Notes: generated from the sequence alone by a model not told the origin. Numbered from the stretch's first letter, positions 50,454 to 60,291 are shown. The stretch is 64,000 nt of DNA from an uncultured Clostridia bacterium (GCA_944330115.1 CALVIN010000002.1:62001-126000), one strand, 5' to 3'. Numbers and translations: made by a program.

Positions 50454-50575
50454 AAAGTTTTTCCCGTATAATAAATTATCATAAGGTGCGCCGCGCACCG
50501 CGCGGCGCGCGGCGGTACGCCCGTTATTTTTTCAGCGCGCCGCATTCCGTAAAGGGCCGCGGCGCGCTTATTTTT
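50444..50575 (+). ncRNA. Promoter-terminator unit between ftsW and murA (leader or small RNA)
   Basis: TTCACA (50444-50449), 17-bp spacer, TATAAT (50467-50472) lies at the end of ftsW. About 55 nt after the predicted start is a terminator: AGCGCGCCGC / GCGGCGCGCT (50534-50543, 50559-50568) then TATTTTT. In between is a very GC-rich self-complementary stretch. The unit could make a ~100-nt RNA or be an attenuated leader for murA. The terminator would also end ftsW transcripts. Confidence 0.5.
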
Positions 50576-50613
50576 CGCGCAGTCGGCCGCAATTTTACAT
50601 ACTCGGAGATAAT

Positions 50614-51870
50614 ATGGATAAGTATATCGTCAACGGAGGTAACAAGTTATACGGTGAAGTGAGGGTGCAGACGGCCAAAAACTCCGTGCTGCCCATTCTT
50701 GCGGCGGCCGTTCTCACCGACGGCGAGGTGCGCATACTCAACGCGCCGCACATATCCGACGTAAAAAATATGGTGAACATCCTCGCCTGCCTCGGCTGCC
50801 GCGCCGTGTACGACGGCGAGGACATAGTTATAAACTGCTCTTCCGCCGACTGCTGCGAGATACCGCGCGCGCTCGCCCACGAGCTGCGCTCCTCGGTATT
50901 TCTGCTCGGCCCGGTGATAGCGCGCTTCGGCAGGGCAAAGATAGCCTACCCCGGCGGCTGCGATATCGGCCTGCGCCCCGTAGATCTGCACCTCAACGGC
51001 CTCAAAAGGCTGGGCGTGGACATAAAGGAGAGCAACGGCTACATACTCTGCTCGTGCCAAAAGCTCGTCGGCAACGAGATAATGCTCGACTGCCCCAGCG
51101 TGGGCGCCACCGAAAACATAATGCTCGCCGCCGTGCTCGCCGAGGGCGAAACGGTCATAAAGAACGCCGCCCGCGAGCCTGAGATAGAGGACCTCCAAAA
51201 ATTTTTAAACGCCATAGGCGGCCGCGTCCGCGGCGCCGGCAGCGGCACGGTGGCGGTGGAGGGGGTAAAAAAACTTTCGGGCGGGGTATTTCAGCCCATG
51301 GCCGACAGGATAGAGGCGGGCACATTCCTCATCGCGGCGGCAATGTGCGGCGGCGAAGTGGCGGCAAAGGGCGTCAGCGGAGAAAATATCAGCTCGCTGC
51401 TGCATAAACTTAGGGAAAACGGTTGCAAAATATATACAAAAAATGATAAAATAGTGTTAAAAAGAGAGGGCAGGCTGACTTCGGTAAAATCTATCGAAAC
51501 GCAGCCCTACCCCGGCTTTCCCACCGACCTGCAGGCGCAGATGACGGCGCTGTGCTGTATCTGCCGCGGCCAGTCGATAGTAACCGAAAATCTCTTTGAA
51601 ACGCGCTTCAAATACGTGCCCGAGCTCAGAAAGATGGGTGCCGACATAACCGTCGTCGATCGCAACGCCTTCGTTCGCGGCGTCGAAAGGTTCAACGGCG
51701 CAACGGTAGTCGCCTGCGATCTGCGCGGCGGCGCGGCGCTCGTGCTCGCCGCCCTCTCTGCCGAGGGAAGGAGCGAGGTGCTCGACCTTTCGCATATCGA
51801 CAGGGGTTACGGCCTCTTCGAGTATAAGCTCCGCTCGCTCGGCGCCGACATCGTAAGGGTGGTCGTATAG
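50614..51870 (+). CDS. murA: UDP-GlcNAc 1-carboxyvinyltransferase MurA
   Basis: 418 aa. First committed step of peptidoglycan synthesis: transfer of enolpyruvate from PEP to UDP-GlcNAc. Lys22 in TAKNSVLPIL and the loop Cys116 in YPGGCDIGLRPVDLH are present, so fosfomycin sensitivity is expected. AREPEIEDL, RIEAGTFLIAAA and FPTDLQAQ complete the family pattern. SD CTCGGAGA. It has its own upstream terminator/promoter region, so it may be expressed independently of the murE-ftsW block. Confidence 0.97.
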   Translation: MDKYIVNGGNKLYGEVRVQTAKNSVLPILAAAVLTDGEVRILNAPHISDVKNMVNILACLGCRAVYDGEDIVINCSSADCCEIPRALAHELRSSVFLLGPVIARFGRAKIAYPGGCDIGLRPVDLHLNGLKRLGVDIKESNGYILCSCQKLVGNEIMLDCPSVGATENIMLAAVLAEGETVIKNAAREPEIEDLQKFLNAIGGRVRGAGSGTVAVEGVKKLSGGVFQPMADRIEAGTFLIAAAMCGGEVAAKGVSGENISSLLHKLRENGCKIYTKNDKIVLKREGRLTSVKSIETQPYPGFPTDLQAQMTALCCICRGQSIVTENLFETRFKYVPELRKMGADITVVDRNAFVRGVERFNGATVVACDLRGGAALVLAALSAEGRSEVLDLSHIDRGYGLFEYKLRSLGADIVRVVV

Positions 51871-51951
51871 CTGCCGTTGTCCGCCGCGGTTTTCGCGCGG
51901 GTACACACAAAAACATACATAAAAAGCCGCTTTTTTGCGGACGGAGAAACT

Positions 51952-52719
51952 ATGAAGTACATAAGAAAAGCCATAGCGCTCGTGCTCGTCGCCGTGTTCA
52001 TCGCGGCCGTGGCGATAGGATTGAGCGTGATATTTGCAGTTCGCAACCTCAATGTGTTTACCGTAGACTACACGGCCGAAGATACCGACGGCGACGACGA
52101 ATTTGCCGTCGCGGTGGCGGGCATAAGGGAGGAACTCTCTCAGTTCGAGGGCAGGACGATAGTAACTGTAAACGAGGATGATATATCGGCGATAGTGGCG
52201 GCAAGCGGCTATGCCGAATACGTCTCCTGCGAAAAGGTATATCCCTGCACGATAAACGTCACCGTAAAGGAGAGGCTGGAGGTGTTCGCCGTGCAAAACG
52301 ACGACGGCACCTGTTCGGTGCTCGACGAAAACTGCGAACTCATAACTTCAAAGTCCTCCAACCTCAACAATCTCGACGGCTCGCCCGACGTGCTTTTGAG
52401 CGCGCCCGCCGAAGATTATGCCCTGATAGCGTCGATATGCCGCGCCTTCGGCGAAAAGTTCAATTCCGTGCGCGCCTTTGCGGAGAGCGTTACGGCGGTG
52501 AACGATCAGATACTCGGCGAGCTTCTGCGCATAAAGCTGCGCTGCGGCGTTACCATGGAGATAAGGGACTACAAGCAGCACACCGATGAGAAGGCCGAGG
52601 CGCTCTTCAGCGCCTTCGACGTAACTCCCGACTATCTGAAGCTCGGCGGCACCATGTATTGCCTGGAGACCGATTCGGGCGCATTCAGGGTCATCCTGCC
52701 CGACAATACCGTGGTATAA
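51952..52719 (+). CDS. ftsQ: Division protein FtsQ/DivIB
   Basis: 255 aa: short cytoplasmic start MKYIRKA, one transmembrane helix (about 7-33), a POTRA-like domain (VRNLNVFTVDY... through INVTVKERLEVFAVQ) and a beta domain (SVLDENCELI, LLRIKLRCGVTMEI). The sequence PCTINVTVKERLEVFAVQND matches the FtsQ/DivIB consensus of inward-pointing R-P-P/K-E region. GGAG with 5-nt spacing selects this ATG over one 25 codons upstream. It scaffolds FtsL and the septal synthase. It lies between murA and ftsA, as in many dcw clusters. Confidence 0.9.
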   Translation: MKYIRKAIALVLVAVFIAAVAIGLSVIFAVRNLNVFTVDYTAEDTDGDDEFAVAVAGIREELSQFEGRTIVTVNEDDISAIVAASGYAEYVSCEKVYPCTINVTVKERLEVFAVQNDDGTCSVLDENCELITSKSSNLNNLDGSPDVLLSAPAEDYALIASICRAFGEKFNSVRAFAESVTAVNDQILGELLRIKLRCGVTMEIRDYKQHTDEKAEALFSAFDVTPDYLKLGGTMYCLETDSGAFRVILPDNTVV

Positions 52720-52842
52720 TATCTTTAAAAGCCGACAAACGGCGTTCGTTTTATGCGGGCGCCGCTTTTTCAATAATTTACAAAAAGTGACAAATTGTGC
52801 GCTTATATTACACTAACATCTGTTATTTTAATGCTTTTTTTC

Positions 52843-52871
52843 TTGACATAAAAATTGCTTTATTATATAAT
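52843..52871 (+). promoter_or_regulatory. Promoter of ftsA-ftsZ
   Basis: TTGACA (52843-52848), 17-bp spacer, TATAAT (52866-52871), a perfect consensus. A leader of about 65 nt ends in ACGGAG before the ftsA ATG. The rest of the 52720-52941 gap is AT-rich with no other signal. Confidence 0.92.
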
Positions 52872-52941
52872 AAATTTATGGTGGCACAGGACTGATAGTC
52901 TTTTGAAAAAGTTGTTTCATGGTGCCTAAAACGGAGTGTGT

Positions 52942-54099
52942 ATGCTCAATAAAAGTGTGGCGGTCATAGACGTCCGCTCCTCATCCGTGACGGCGGTGGT
53001 AGCCGAGCGCGGCGTGAACGGGACGTTTGTGATAAAAAGTAAATTTGCAAGCCAGTACGACGGCTATGCCGAGGGCGAGATGTTAGACGCGCGCAGTTTT
53101 GCCGGCGCGCTCCGCGCAGTAGTAAAAAGTACTGCCGAGGCATGCGGCGGCAGGGTAAAGACGTTCTACATCGGCGTGCCCGGCGAATTTACCAGCGTTG
53201 CCCTTTCAGACAACACCATAAGTTTCCAGTCGTCGAGGAGGGTGTCCGAAAAGGACGTAAAGTCTCTCGAAGAGAGCTCCTATCCCAAAAAGCGCAAGGG
53301 CTGGCGCCTGATACGTTCGGGCCGCCTCTACTACGTGCTCTCCGATATGCGCAGGGTAGTAGATCCAGTCGGCATGCTTACCGACAGTCTGCGCGGCAGG
53401 CTCTGCCATTATCTGTGCGCCTCGTCGTTTTGCGACCTGTGTGAAAATACCCTCTCGGAGTTCGGTTCGGTTTCGGTATACTACATACCTTCCGTCCATG
53501 CCGAATCTATGTACCTCATCTCTCCCGAAAAGAGGGACGAGTATGCGGTGCTCTTCGACTTCGGGTATATCTCCTCGTCGTTCAGCGTATCCTGCGGCAA
53601 CGGCGTCGCCTTCAGCGACAGCTTCTCTTTAGGTTCGGGGCATATAGCTCTGTATCTGAGCGAAACGCTCGGCCTTGCCTACGACGCCGCGACGGTGCTC
53701 ATGAGCAAGGTGAATCTGAACTCCGTCGAAAGTCCAAACACCACAATAGAGTTTTCAGTGGAAGACAGAACATACAGCTTCCTTCTCCGCGACGTAAAGG
53801 ACAAGATCCGCGAGGCGCTCGACGGCATATGCGAGGCCATCGAGGAGTGCGGCAGGAACTTTAACGAAAGAAACGTAGATTATAAAACTTTGTATATAAC
53901 CGGCGAGAGCACCTCATGCGTGCGCGGCGCCGTCGACTATATGAGCAGCAGGCTCGCAAGGAAGGTGGAGGTAGTCTCCCCCGGCATACCTTTCTACAAC
54001 AAGCCGCAGTTCGGGCCGCTCTTCAGCCTCATCGATACGGCTCTGAGCGACAGAGAAAATTCATCTTTGGTATCAAATATTTTAAGAATTTTTAGATAA
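52942..54099 (+). CDS. ftsA: FtsA-like actin-family division protein (divergent)
   Basis: 385 aa. The actin fold begins KSVAVIDVRSSSVTAVVAE. A 1C-like subdomain follows, and the end SSLVSNILRIFR is an amphipathic membrane-targeting helix typical of FtsA. Gene order (ftsQ-ftsA-ftsZ) supports the call. The phosphate-binding loops are divergent: VLFDFGYISSSFSV stands where FtsA usually has a Gly-rich DxGGGxT motif, and the first loop has RSSS in place of a GTSxxK-like one. ATP binding may be altered. The ATG (MLNKSV) has ACGGAG 5 nt upstream; a GTG two codons earlier is less well placed. It tethers FtsZ to the membrane. Confidence 0.85.
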   Translation: MLNKSVAVIDVRSSSVTAVVAERGVNGTFVIKSKFASQYDGYAEGEMLDARSFAGALRAVVKSTAEACGGRVKTFYIGVPGEFTSVALSDNTISFQSSRRVSEKDVKSLEESSYPKKRKGWRLIRSGRLYYVLSDMRRVVDPVGMLTDSLRGRLCHYLCASSFCDLCENTLSEFGSVSVYYIPSVHAESMYLISPEKRDEYAVLFDFGYISSSFSVSCGNGVAFSDSFSLGSGHIALYLSETLGLAYDAATVLMSKVNLNSVESPNTTIEFSVEDRTYSFLLRDVKDKIREALDGICEAIEECGRNFNERNVDYKTLYITGESTSCVRGAVDYMSSRLARKVEVVSPGIPFYNKPQFGPLFSLIDTALSDRENSSLVSNILRIFR

Positions 54100-54137
54100 G
54101 CGGCTTATCGGCCGTCAATCATACACGGAGGTTGAAA

Positions 54138-55595
54138 ATGTTTAACGATTTTAACGATAACGTTACCAACATCGCAGGCCGCGCCAAAATCAAAGTAATC
54201 GGCGTTGGCGGCGCTGGCAATAACGCTGTCAACAGAATGATAGAGGCGGGCATCATGTGCTCCGACTATTATGTAGTAAATACCGACAGCCAGATCCTCG
54301 CTCTGTCGCCCTGCGAAAACAAGATACAGATAGGCAGCGCGCTCACCAAGGGCCTCGGCGCCGGTGCAGAACCCGACGTAGGCCGCATGGCCGCCGAAGA
54401 GAGCAAGGACGCCCTCACCGAAGCGGTAAGGGATACCGACCTTCTCTTCATCACGGCAGGCATGGGCGGCGGTACCGGTACGGGCGCGGCTCCCGTAATC
54501 GCGAAGATCGCGCGCGACATGAAGATACTCACCGTTGCGGTTGTTACCGAACCCTTCGCCTTCGAGGGCAAGAAGCGTATGGAAAACACCGTTAAGGGCC
54601 TCGAGAATCTCAAAAAGTACGTCGACACCCTCATCATCATACCTAACGATAAGATACGTACGGTAGTTCCCAAGAACACCCCCATGAAGGAAGCTCTCCG
54701 CGTTGCGGACGAGATCTTAAAGCAGGGCATCAAGGGCATTGCCGAACTCATAGTAAACCCCGCGCTCATCAACCTCGACTTCGCCGATGTTAAAACCATC
54801 TTAAAGGACAAGGGCGTTGCCCACCTCGGCGTAGGCGTTGCCAAGGGCGAGAACAGGATAATCGAGGCCGTAAGAGTGGCTGTAAACTGCCCTCTGCTCA
54901 CGACGACCATCGAAGGCGCGCGCGGCGTTATTTTAAACGTAGTGGGCGGCGAAGACCTCACCTTCGACGAGGTAAACGATGCGGCCGAGCTCGTAAAGAG
55001 CGTTGTAGACGCCTCCGCCAACATAATCTTCGGCGCGAGGATCGACCCCAACGTTCAGGACGAGGTGGAAATTACTGTAATCGCCACCGGCTTCCCCGGT
55101 TACGACAATACCAAGCAGCGTGAAGACGATCAGCAGCGCGTATTCCGCAACAACTATGCGCAGCCCGCATACGGCGGTTCCCGTCTGTCTGTATCCGATC
55201 CCTACTATGCCGCTCAGCAGGCTACGGCGCAGAATGCACCCATTCCCCGTCAGCAGCCTCAGCAGCCTGTTCAGCGTCCCGCACAGCAGGCTCAGCCCCA
55301 GTATGGCCAGCAGCCCCGCCAGTATCAGCCTCAGTATCAGCAGCCCCAGCAGGCCGCTCAGCCTCAGTATGGCCAGCCCCAGTACCAGCAGCCTCAGCAG
55401 GCACAGTATCAGCAGCCTGCACAGCCTCAGTACGGCCAGCCTCAGTATCAGCAGCCCCAGCAGGCCGCTCAGCCCCAGTACCAGCAGCCTCAGCAGCAGC
55501 CCGCTCAGCCTCAGCAGACGATAGAGCGCCCTGCCGAAAAGAATGTTCCCCGCTTCGCCCAGCTTCTTAAGAACCTCGGCAGAAGGAACGACTGA
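54138..55595 (+). CDS. ftsZ: Cell division GTPase FtsZ with a long Gln/Pro-rich linker
   Basis: 485 aa. The tubulin-fold GTPase domain (about 12-320) has IGVGGAGNNAVNRM, the tubulin signature GGGTGTGAAPV and the T7-loop synergy residues NLDFADVKTIL. Residues about 325-465 are an intrinsically disordered linker, much of it repeats of Q-P-Q-Y/Q-Q. The C-terminal peptide NVPRFAQLLKNLGRRND should bind FtsA. FtsZ of most Firmicutes is 360-390 aa, so the linker is unusually long. GGAGG 6 nt before the ATG fixes the start. Confidence 0.97.
   Translation: MFNDFNDNVTNIAGRAKIKVIGVGGAGNNAVNRMIEAGIMCSDYYVVNTDSQILALSPCENKIQIGSALTKGLGAGAEPDVGRMAAEESKDALTEAVRDTDLLFITAGMGGGTGTGAAPVIAKIARDMKILTVAVVTEPFAFEGKKRMENTVKGLENLKKYVDTLIIIPNDKIRTVVPKNTPMKEALRVADEILKQGIKGIAELIVNPALINLDFADVKTILKDKGVAHLGVGVAKGENRIIEAVRVAVNCPLLTTTIEGARGVILNVVGGEDLTFDEVNDAAELVKSVVDASANIIFGARIDPNVQDEVEITVIATGFPGYDNTKQREDDQQRVFRNNYAQPAYGGSRLSVSDPYYAAQQATAQNAPIPRQQPQQPVQRPAQQAQPQYGQQPRQYQPQYQQPQQAAQPQYGQPQYQQPQQAQYQQPAQPQYGQPQYQQPQQAAQPQYQQPQQQPAQPQQTIERPAEKNVPRFAQLLKNLGRRND
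55255..55520 (+). repeat. CAG-rich in-frame repeat array encoding the FtsZ linker
   Basis: Imperfect tandem units such as CAGCCTCAGTATCAGCAG and CAGCAGGCCGCTCAGCC encode repeated QPQYQQPQQAAQ. The array is prone to copy-number change by slippage. Confidence 0.8.
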
Positions 55596-55639
55596 TCGCT
55601 TTTCGGGCCATTCAAACTGCAAATCTTATAGTAAATAAG

Positions 55640-55667
55640 AGAGACGGCATTTTTGCCGTCTCTTTTT
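55640..55667 (+). terminator. Terminator of ftsZ
   Basis: AGAGACGGC / GCCGTCTCT with loop ATTTTT, then TTTT. Confidence 0.92.
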
Positions 55668-55757
55668 GCATGTTTTTTTATGTTTTTTTGCGTTGCTCCG
55701 CTTCGTCCTCATAAAAGACCGCAATCGGCAATACTTCAGCGCAGCATTTTGCGCAAC

Positions 55758-55786
55758 GAAAAATGCGACCGGGCATCGGTCGCATT
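55758..55786 (-). terminator. Terminator of spoVG
   Basis: Minus strand stem AATGCGACCG / CGGTCGCATT with a short loop, then TTTCG after the stem. The gap 55596-55831 holds only these two terminators. Confidence 0.75.
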
Positions 55787-55831
55787 CTCCTCCTACAAAT
55801 CAAGTATTCGTCTGTTCAAACCAAAGAAAGC

Positions 55832-56095
55832 TCATTTGTTGAGTGCGTCAAAGTAAGCCGTAAGGACTGCCTCTTTTATCTTATCTCGGGTCTCGGTATT
55901 AAGCGGATGTGCAATATCCTTATATTCGCCATCATTAGTTTTTCTGCTCGGCATGGCAATAAAAACGCCGTCGTTGCCTTCGATGATCTTTATATCGTGG
56001 ACTGCAAAGCAATCTTCGATAGTTATCGAGGCCACCGCCTTAAGTTTATTGTCCTCCTTGCTGACTAATCTGATTCGTATGTCTGAGATTTTCAT
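55832..56095 (-). CDS. spoVG: SpoVG, RNA/DNA-binding regulator
   Basis: 87 aa, full length. The start [11 protein letters not shown], the core [17 protein letters not shown] and the end [17 protein letters not shown] are strongly conserved in SpoVG. The protein binds nucleic acids and influences septation, sporulation and virulence genes in Firmicutes and spirochaetes. Presence does not prove sporulation. GGAGG lies 8 nt before the ATG. It is on the strand opposite ftsZ and murC. Confidence 0.97.
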   Translation of the reverse strand: MKISDIRIRLVSKEDNKLKAVASITIEDCFAVHDIKIIEGNDGVFIAMPSRKTNDGEYKDIAHPLNTETRDKIKEAVLTAYFDALNK

Positions 56096-56110
56096 AGCGC
56101 TTACCTCCAG

Positions 56111-56139
56111 ACTATACTTTTATGGAATTTATTTTACAA
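56111..56139 (-). promoter_or_regulatory. Promoter of spoVG
   Basis: Minus strand TTGTAA (56139-56134), 17-bp spacer, TATAGT (56116-56111). Very AT-rich upstream DNA. A short leader ends in GGAGG. Confidence 0.65.
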
Positions 56140-56244
56140 TAAAACGTTGAAAATTTCAATAGCTTTTTCGTTAATTTTTAATATTTTTCGGTAAAATTTT
56201 ATACATAGCGTGCTAATATCTCAAATTTTTTAGTAAAATACAAT

Positions 56245-57591
56245 ATGCAAGACGATATTTTCGCACATTTCGGCAGTTTTTATTTCATCGGCATATGCGG
56301 AGTGAGCATGAGCGCGCTGGCAAAATACGCCCTTTCTCTCAAAAAAAAGGTGGGAGGGAGCGATCGCGACATGATAAATGCAGAGGCATTGAAGTCGTGC
56401 GGCATAAAAATTTATCCGCGCGGCACGCGCGCCCTCTCCGAATACGACGCTGTGGTGTATACCGACGCCGTTCCCTCAAACGATGACGAGCTCAGACTTG
56501 CCCGCTCCCTTAAAAAGGCGGTGTTTCCGCGCGCCAGATTCCTTGCGGCGGTATGCGGCCGCTTTTCCCGCGTCGTCGCGGTGGCGGGCTGTCACGGCAA
56601 AACTACGTGCACTTCCATGCTCGCCTCGGTATATCATGCCGCGGGCAGGCGCTTTACGGCGCACATCGGCGGCTATTCGCTGCAATTTTCCAACTTCTGC
56701 TCATTCGGCAACGACTGTTTCATCACCGAGGCGTGCGAATACAAAAAAAATTTTCTGGCGCTCAAACCAAACACGGCGGTGGTACTCAGCACCGAGCCCG
56801 ACCATCTCGAGTGTTACGGCGGCGCCGCCGACCTGTATTCCTGTTACCGCCGCTTTGCCTCGCGGGCGGAGCACGCCGTAGTTCCCCGCGCACTCGCCTC
56901 CGAAGTTGCGGGCGCCGTAACCTTCGGGACGGATGCATACAGTAACTTCCGCGCGGTCGATTGCGTAAGCTCCGGAGGGGCGTATTCCTTCACTCTCTCA
57001 GCCTTCGGGAGGGAGCTGGGCAGAATAAATTTAAAAGTACTCGGCAGGTACAACGTGCACAACGCGCTCGCCGCGGCCGCCGTAGCCTCGGCGGAAGGGG
57101 TGGAGTTCGAATACATCGCGGCCGGGCTGGCCTCCTTCGAAGGAGTGGAGCGCAGGATGCAGCTTTTGGGTAATTTTCACGGTGCGAGGTGCGTCGCCGA
57201 CTACGCCCATCACCCCACGGAGATAGCCGCGGCGCTCAAAACGGCGGGCAAGATAACCGAGGGCAGGCTGTTCGTAATATTCCAGCCGCACACATACTCG
57301 CGCACAAAAAATCTGTTCAAACAGTTCGTCGCGGCCCTCTCGGGAGTGCGCAGGCTTCTCATATACCGCACCTACGCCGCGCGCGAATATTTCGACGAGG
57401 AGGGCTGCGCCTTCACGCTCTCCCGTGCCGTAAAGGGAAGCCGCTACGGCGAGTGCCCGGACGACATCTTAAAGTTCATAAATTCCGCGGGCGAGGGCGA
57501 TACCGTCCTTTTTCTCGGCGCGGGCGACATATATTTTATCGCAAAGGGGGTAACAGAGGGCGCCTCGGCGGAACAGGATGCCCATCGATGA
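56245..57591 (+). CDS. murC: UDP-MurNAc:L-alanine ligase MurC
   Basis: 448 aa. Adds L-Ala to UDP-MurNAc. YFIGICGVSMSALA, the P-loop AGCHGKTTCTS (Lys119; usually AGTHGKT), VVLSTEPDHLE, YNVHNALAA, DYAHHPTEI and FQPHTYSRT are the MurC-specific set. It is separated from the other mur genes by ftsZ and spoVG. No SD is visible before the ATG; TAAAATACAAT directly precedes it, so the mRNA may be leaderless or the gene weakly translated. No better in-frame start exists because the dinucleotide motif begins at residue 12. Confidence 0.95.
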   Translation: MQDDIFAHFGSFYFIGICGVSMSALAKYALSLKKKVGGSDRDMINAEALKSCGIKIYPRGTRALSEYDAVVYTDAVPSNDDELRLARSLKKAVFPRARFLAAVCGRFSRVVAVAGCHGKTTCTSMLASVYHAAGRRFTAHIGGYSLQFSNFCSFGNDCFITEACEYKKNFLALKPNTAVVLSTEPDHLECYGGAADLYSCYRRFASRAEHAVVPRALASEVAGAVTFGTDAYSNFRAVDCVSSGGAYSFTLSAFGRELGRINLKVLGRYNVHNALAAAAVASAEGVEFEYIAAGLASFEGVERRMQLLGNFHGARCVADYAHHPTEIAAALKTAGKITEGRLFVIFQPHTYSRTKNLFKQFVAALSGVRRLLIYRTYAAREYFDEEGCAFTLSRAVKGSRYGECPDDILKFINSAGEGDTVLFLGAGDIYFIAKGVTEGASAEQDAHR

Positions 57592-57613
57592 GCGATTTTA
57601 AATGAGTGCAAAC

Positions 57614-57645
57614 GGCGGCGGTTATGTTACGCATAGTATTTAACA
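57614..57645. repeat. Dispersed palindromic repeat, copy D (inverted)
   Basis: On the minus strand it reads TACTATG-CGTAA-CATAA, sharing the core of copies A-C. It lies after murC; the rest of the gap to 57720 has no recognised feature. Confidence 0.55.
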
Positions 57646-57721
57646 AAAGTGCAAAAAAATAAAATCGGACTGCAGCAAACAGATCGTGAAAAATTGTATC
57701 ATTCTTAAAATTTTATAGTAA

Positions 57722-57749
57722 AAGAGCGCGGACGGCCGTCCGCGCTCTT
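57722..57749. terminator. Bidirectional terminator between murC and the DUF815 gene
   Basis: A perfect palindromic stem AAGAGCGCGGAC / GTCCGCGCTCTT with a GGCC loop. Short T-runs occur on both sides. Confidence 0.8.
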
Positions 57750-57825
57750 AAAGTTTTAAAATAGTAATTCGGCAAAAGTTTACGTCGCCGCGTCAGCCGT
57801 GCCCTCCGCGCTCGGTTCAACCGCC

Positions 57826-59013
57826 TTAAAAATCTATCTCGGTGCCCCGCTTTTTGCACGATACGGCAAGGTCTACAAACTGCTTCGCCCTCCTCGGCGA
57901 CCTGCCGCCCTTTACAAGCGCCCAGCGCTCGGCGAGCGCGCACAGCTTTTCGTCGGCTTCAAGCCCCGCGTCGGCGGCAAGGCTTCTAACTATTTCAAGA
58001 TAGTGCGCTTTGTCGGTTGAGGAGAACAGCACGGTTATGCCGAACCTGTCCGAAAGGGAGAGTTGCTCCTGTAGCGAGTCGCTCACATGCACCGAATTGT
58101 CCCTGTCGGTAAAGCTCTCCTTAACAATGTGCCTGCGGTTGGAGGTGGCAACTATCATTGTGTTAGCCGTGCTGCCCGCCACCGAGCCCTCGAGCGCCGC
58201 CTTAAGGCCGGATATCTTGTCGTCGTCCTCGTTCAGCGAGAGGTCATCGATGAAAATTATAAATTTGAGCGGGTTTTTAAGTATGAGCTGCTTTACCTTC
58301 GGCAGGTCGAGCATGTTCTCCTTGTTCAGCTCGATTATCCTCAGCCCGTCCCGCCAATACTTGTTGAGCATGGCGTGGATGGTGGAGGACTTGCCCGTGC
58401 CTCTGTCGCCGTACAGCAGCATGTTGCCGAAGGGCAGCCCCTTTAAAAAGTTGACTATGTTCGAATCTATCTGCGCCTTCTCCTGCTCATAGCCCTTCAG
58501 CTCGGCAAGCGTTATGGCGGAGGGACTCTCCACGGGCACGAGCTGACCGTTTTCATAGCCGAACGCGCGGTACTTTATATACTGCCCGCAGCCGTACCTC
58601 TTATAAAATTTCTTTATTCGTGCGATAAACCTTTCGTCGCCCTTCGAAAGGTCGAACAGCGCGGCGGGCTTTCCTGCGGCAAAGTACTCGCCCTCCCCGC
58701 ACGAAGGCTGAGCTATATACGAGAGTATAAGTTTTACGTCGCGCAGGTATGCGTTCACCAAAAAGGGAGAGGGCGCCTTTCCGTTCGCGCAGCATACCGA
58801 AAAGGCGTTTTCGTCGTACAAAATGGCGTTGCATACGTATGCCGCAAAGTTTTCTTCGGCGCCGCCTGAATAGAGCGCGTTAAAAAATCTGCCGTAAAGT
58901 TCGGGCGCGCGCCCCTCGTCGCCGTTCTCTTTTGCCGCGCAAAAGGCCGCAAACAGCCCGTCGGCAAGCAACCCTCTTAAAACCGTGAGTGAAAGTATAT
59001 TATTTTCTTCCAT
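57826..59013 (-). CDS. DUF815-family AAA ATPase
   Basis: 395 aa. The N-terminal ~150 residues are helical and unconserved. The C-terminal ATPase has Walker A YGDRGTGKSST, Walker B KFIIFIDDLSL and a sensor-like IVATSNRRHIV, with DRFGITVLF following. This is the DUF815 family of single-copy AAA+ ATPases, function not established. Downstream of the ATPase core the ending GRSPRRAKQFVDL is family-typical. It is convergent with murC and divergent from ilvC. The start MEENNILSL is the first good ATG; its upstream sequence is AT-rich with no strong SD. Confidence 0.88.
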   Translation of the reverse strand: MEENNILSLTVLRGLLADGLFAAFCAAKENGDEGRAPELYGRFFNALYSGGAEENFAAYVCNAILYDENAFSVCCANGKAPSPFLVNAYLRDVKLILSYIAQPSCGEGEYFAAGKPAALFDLSKGDERFIARIKKFYKRYGCGQYIKYRAFGYENGQLVPVESPSAITLAELKGYEQEKAQIDSNIVNFLKGLPFGNMLLYGDRGTGKSSTIHAMLNKYWRDGLRIIELNKENMLDLPKVKQLILKNPLKFIIFIDDLSLNEDDDKISGLKAALEGSVAGSTANTMIVATSNRRHIVKESFTDRDNSVHVSDSLQEQLSLSDRFGITVLFSSTDKAHYLEIVRSLAADAGLEADEKLCALAERWALVKGGRSPRRAKQFVDLAVSCKKRGTEIDF

Positions 59014-59103
59014 AAAAAACCGTCTTTGTGTGAATATTTTTAAGATATTATATACCGCTTTGCATAGTTATGCAATATTTTAACATCAATTTTTTAATAT
59101 CGC

Positions 59104-60196
<1,093 letters not shown>

Positions 60197-60230
60197 TTTC
60201 CCTTTAAAAATTTATAAATTCATGTGTTGC

Positions 60231-60291
60231 GGGCGCGCCGTCTTTTCGGCGCGCCCCTTATCTTTACTGCGCGCCCGTTACTGCGCGCCCG
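60231..60291 (+). terminator. Terminator of ilvC and a 14-bp tandem duplication
   Basis: GGGCGCGCC / GGCGCGCCC (60231-60239, 60248-60256) followed by CTTATCTTT. It is followed by TTACTGCGCGCCCG twice in tandem (60264-60277, 60278-60291). The remaining DNA up to 60389 shows nothing else. Confidence 0.75.
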
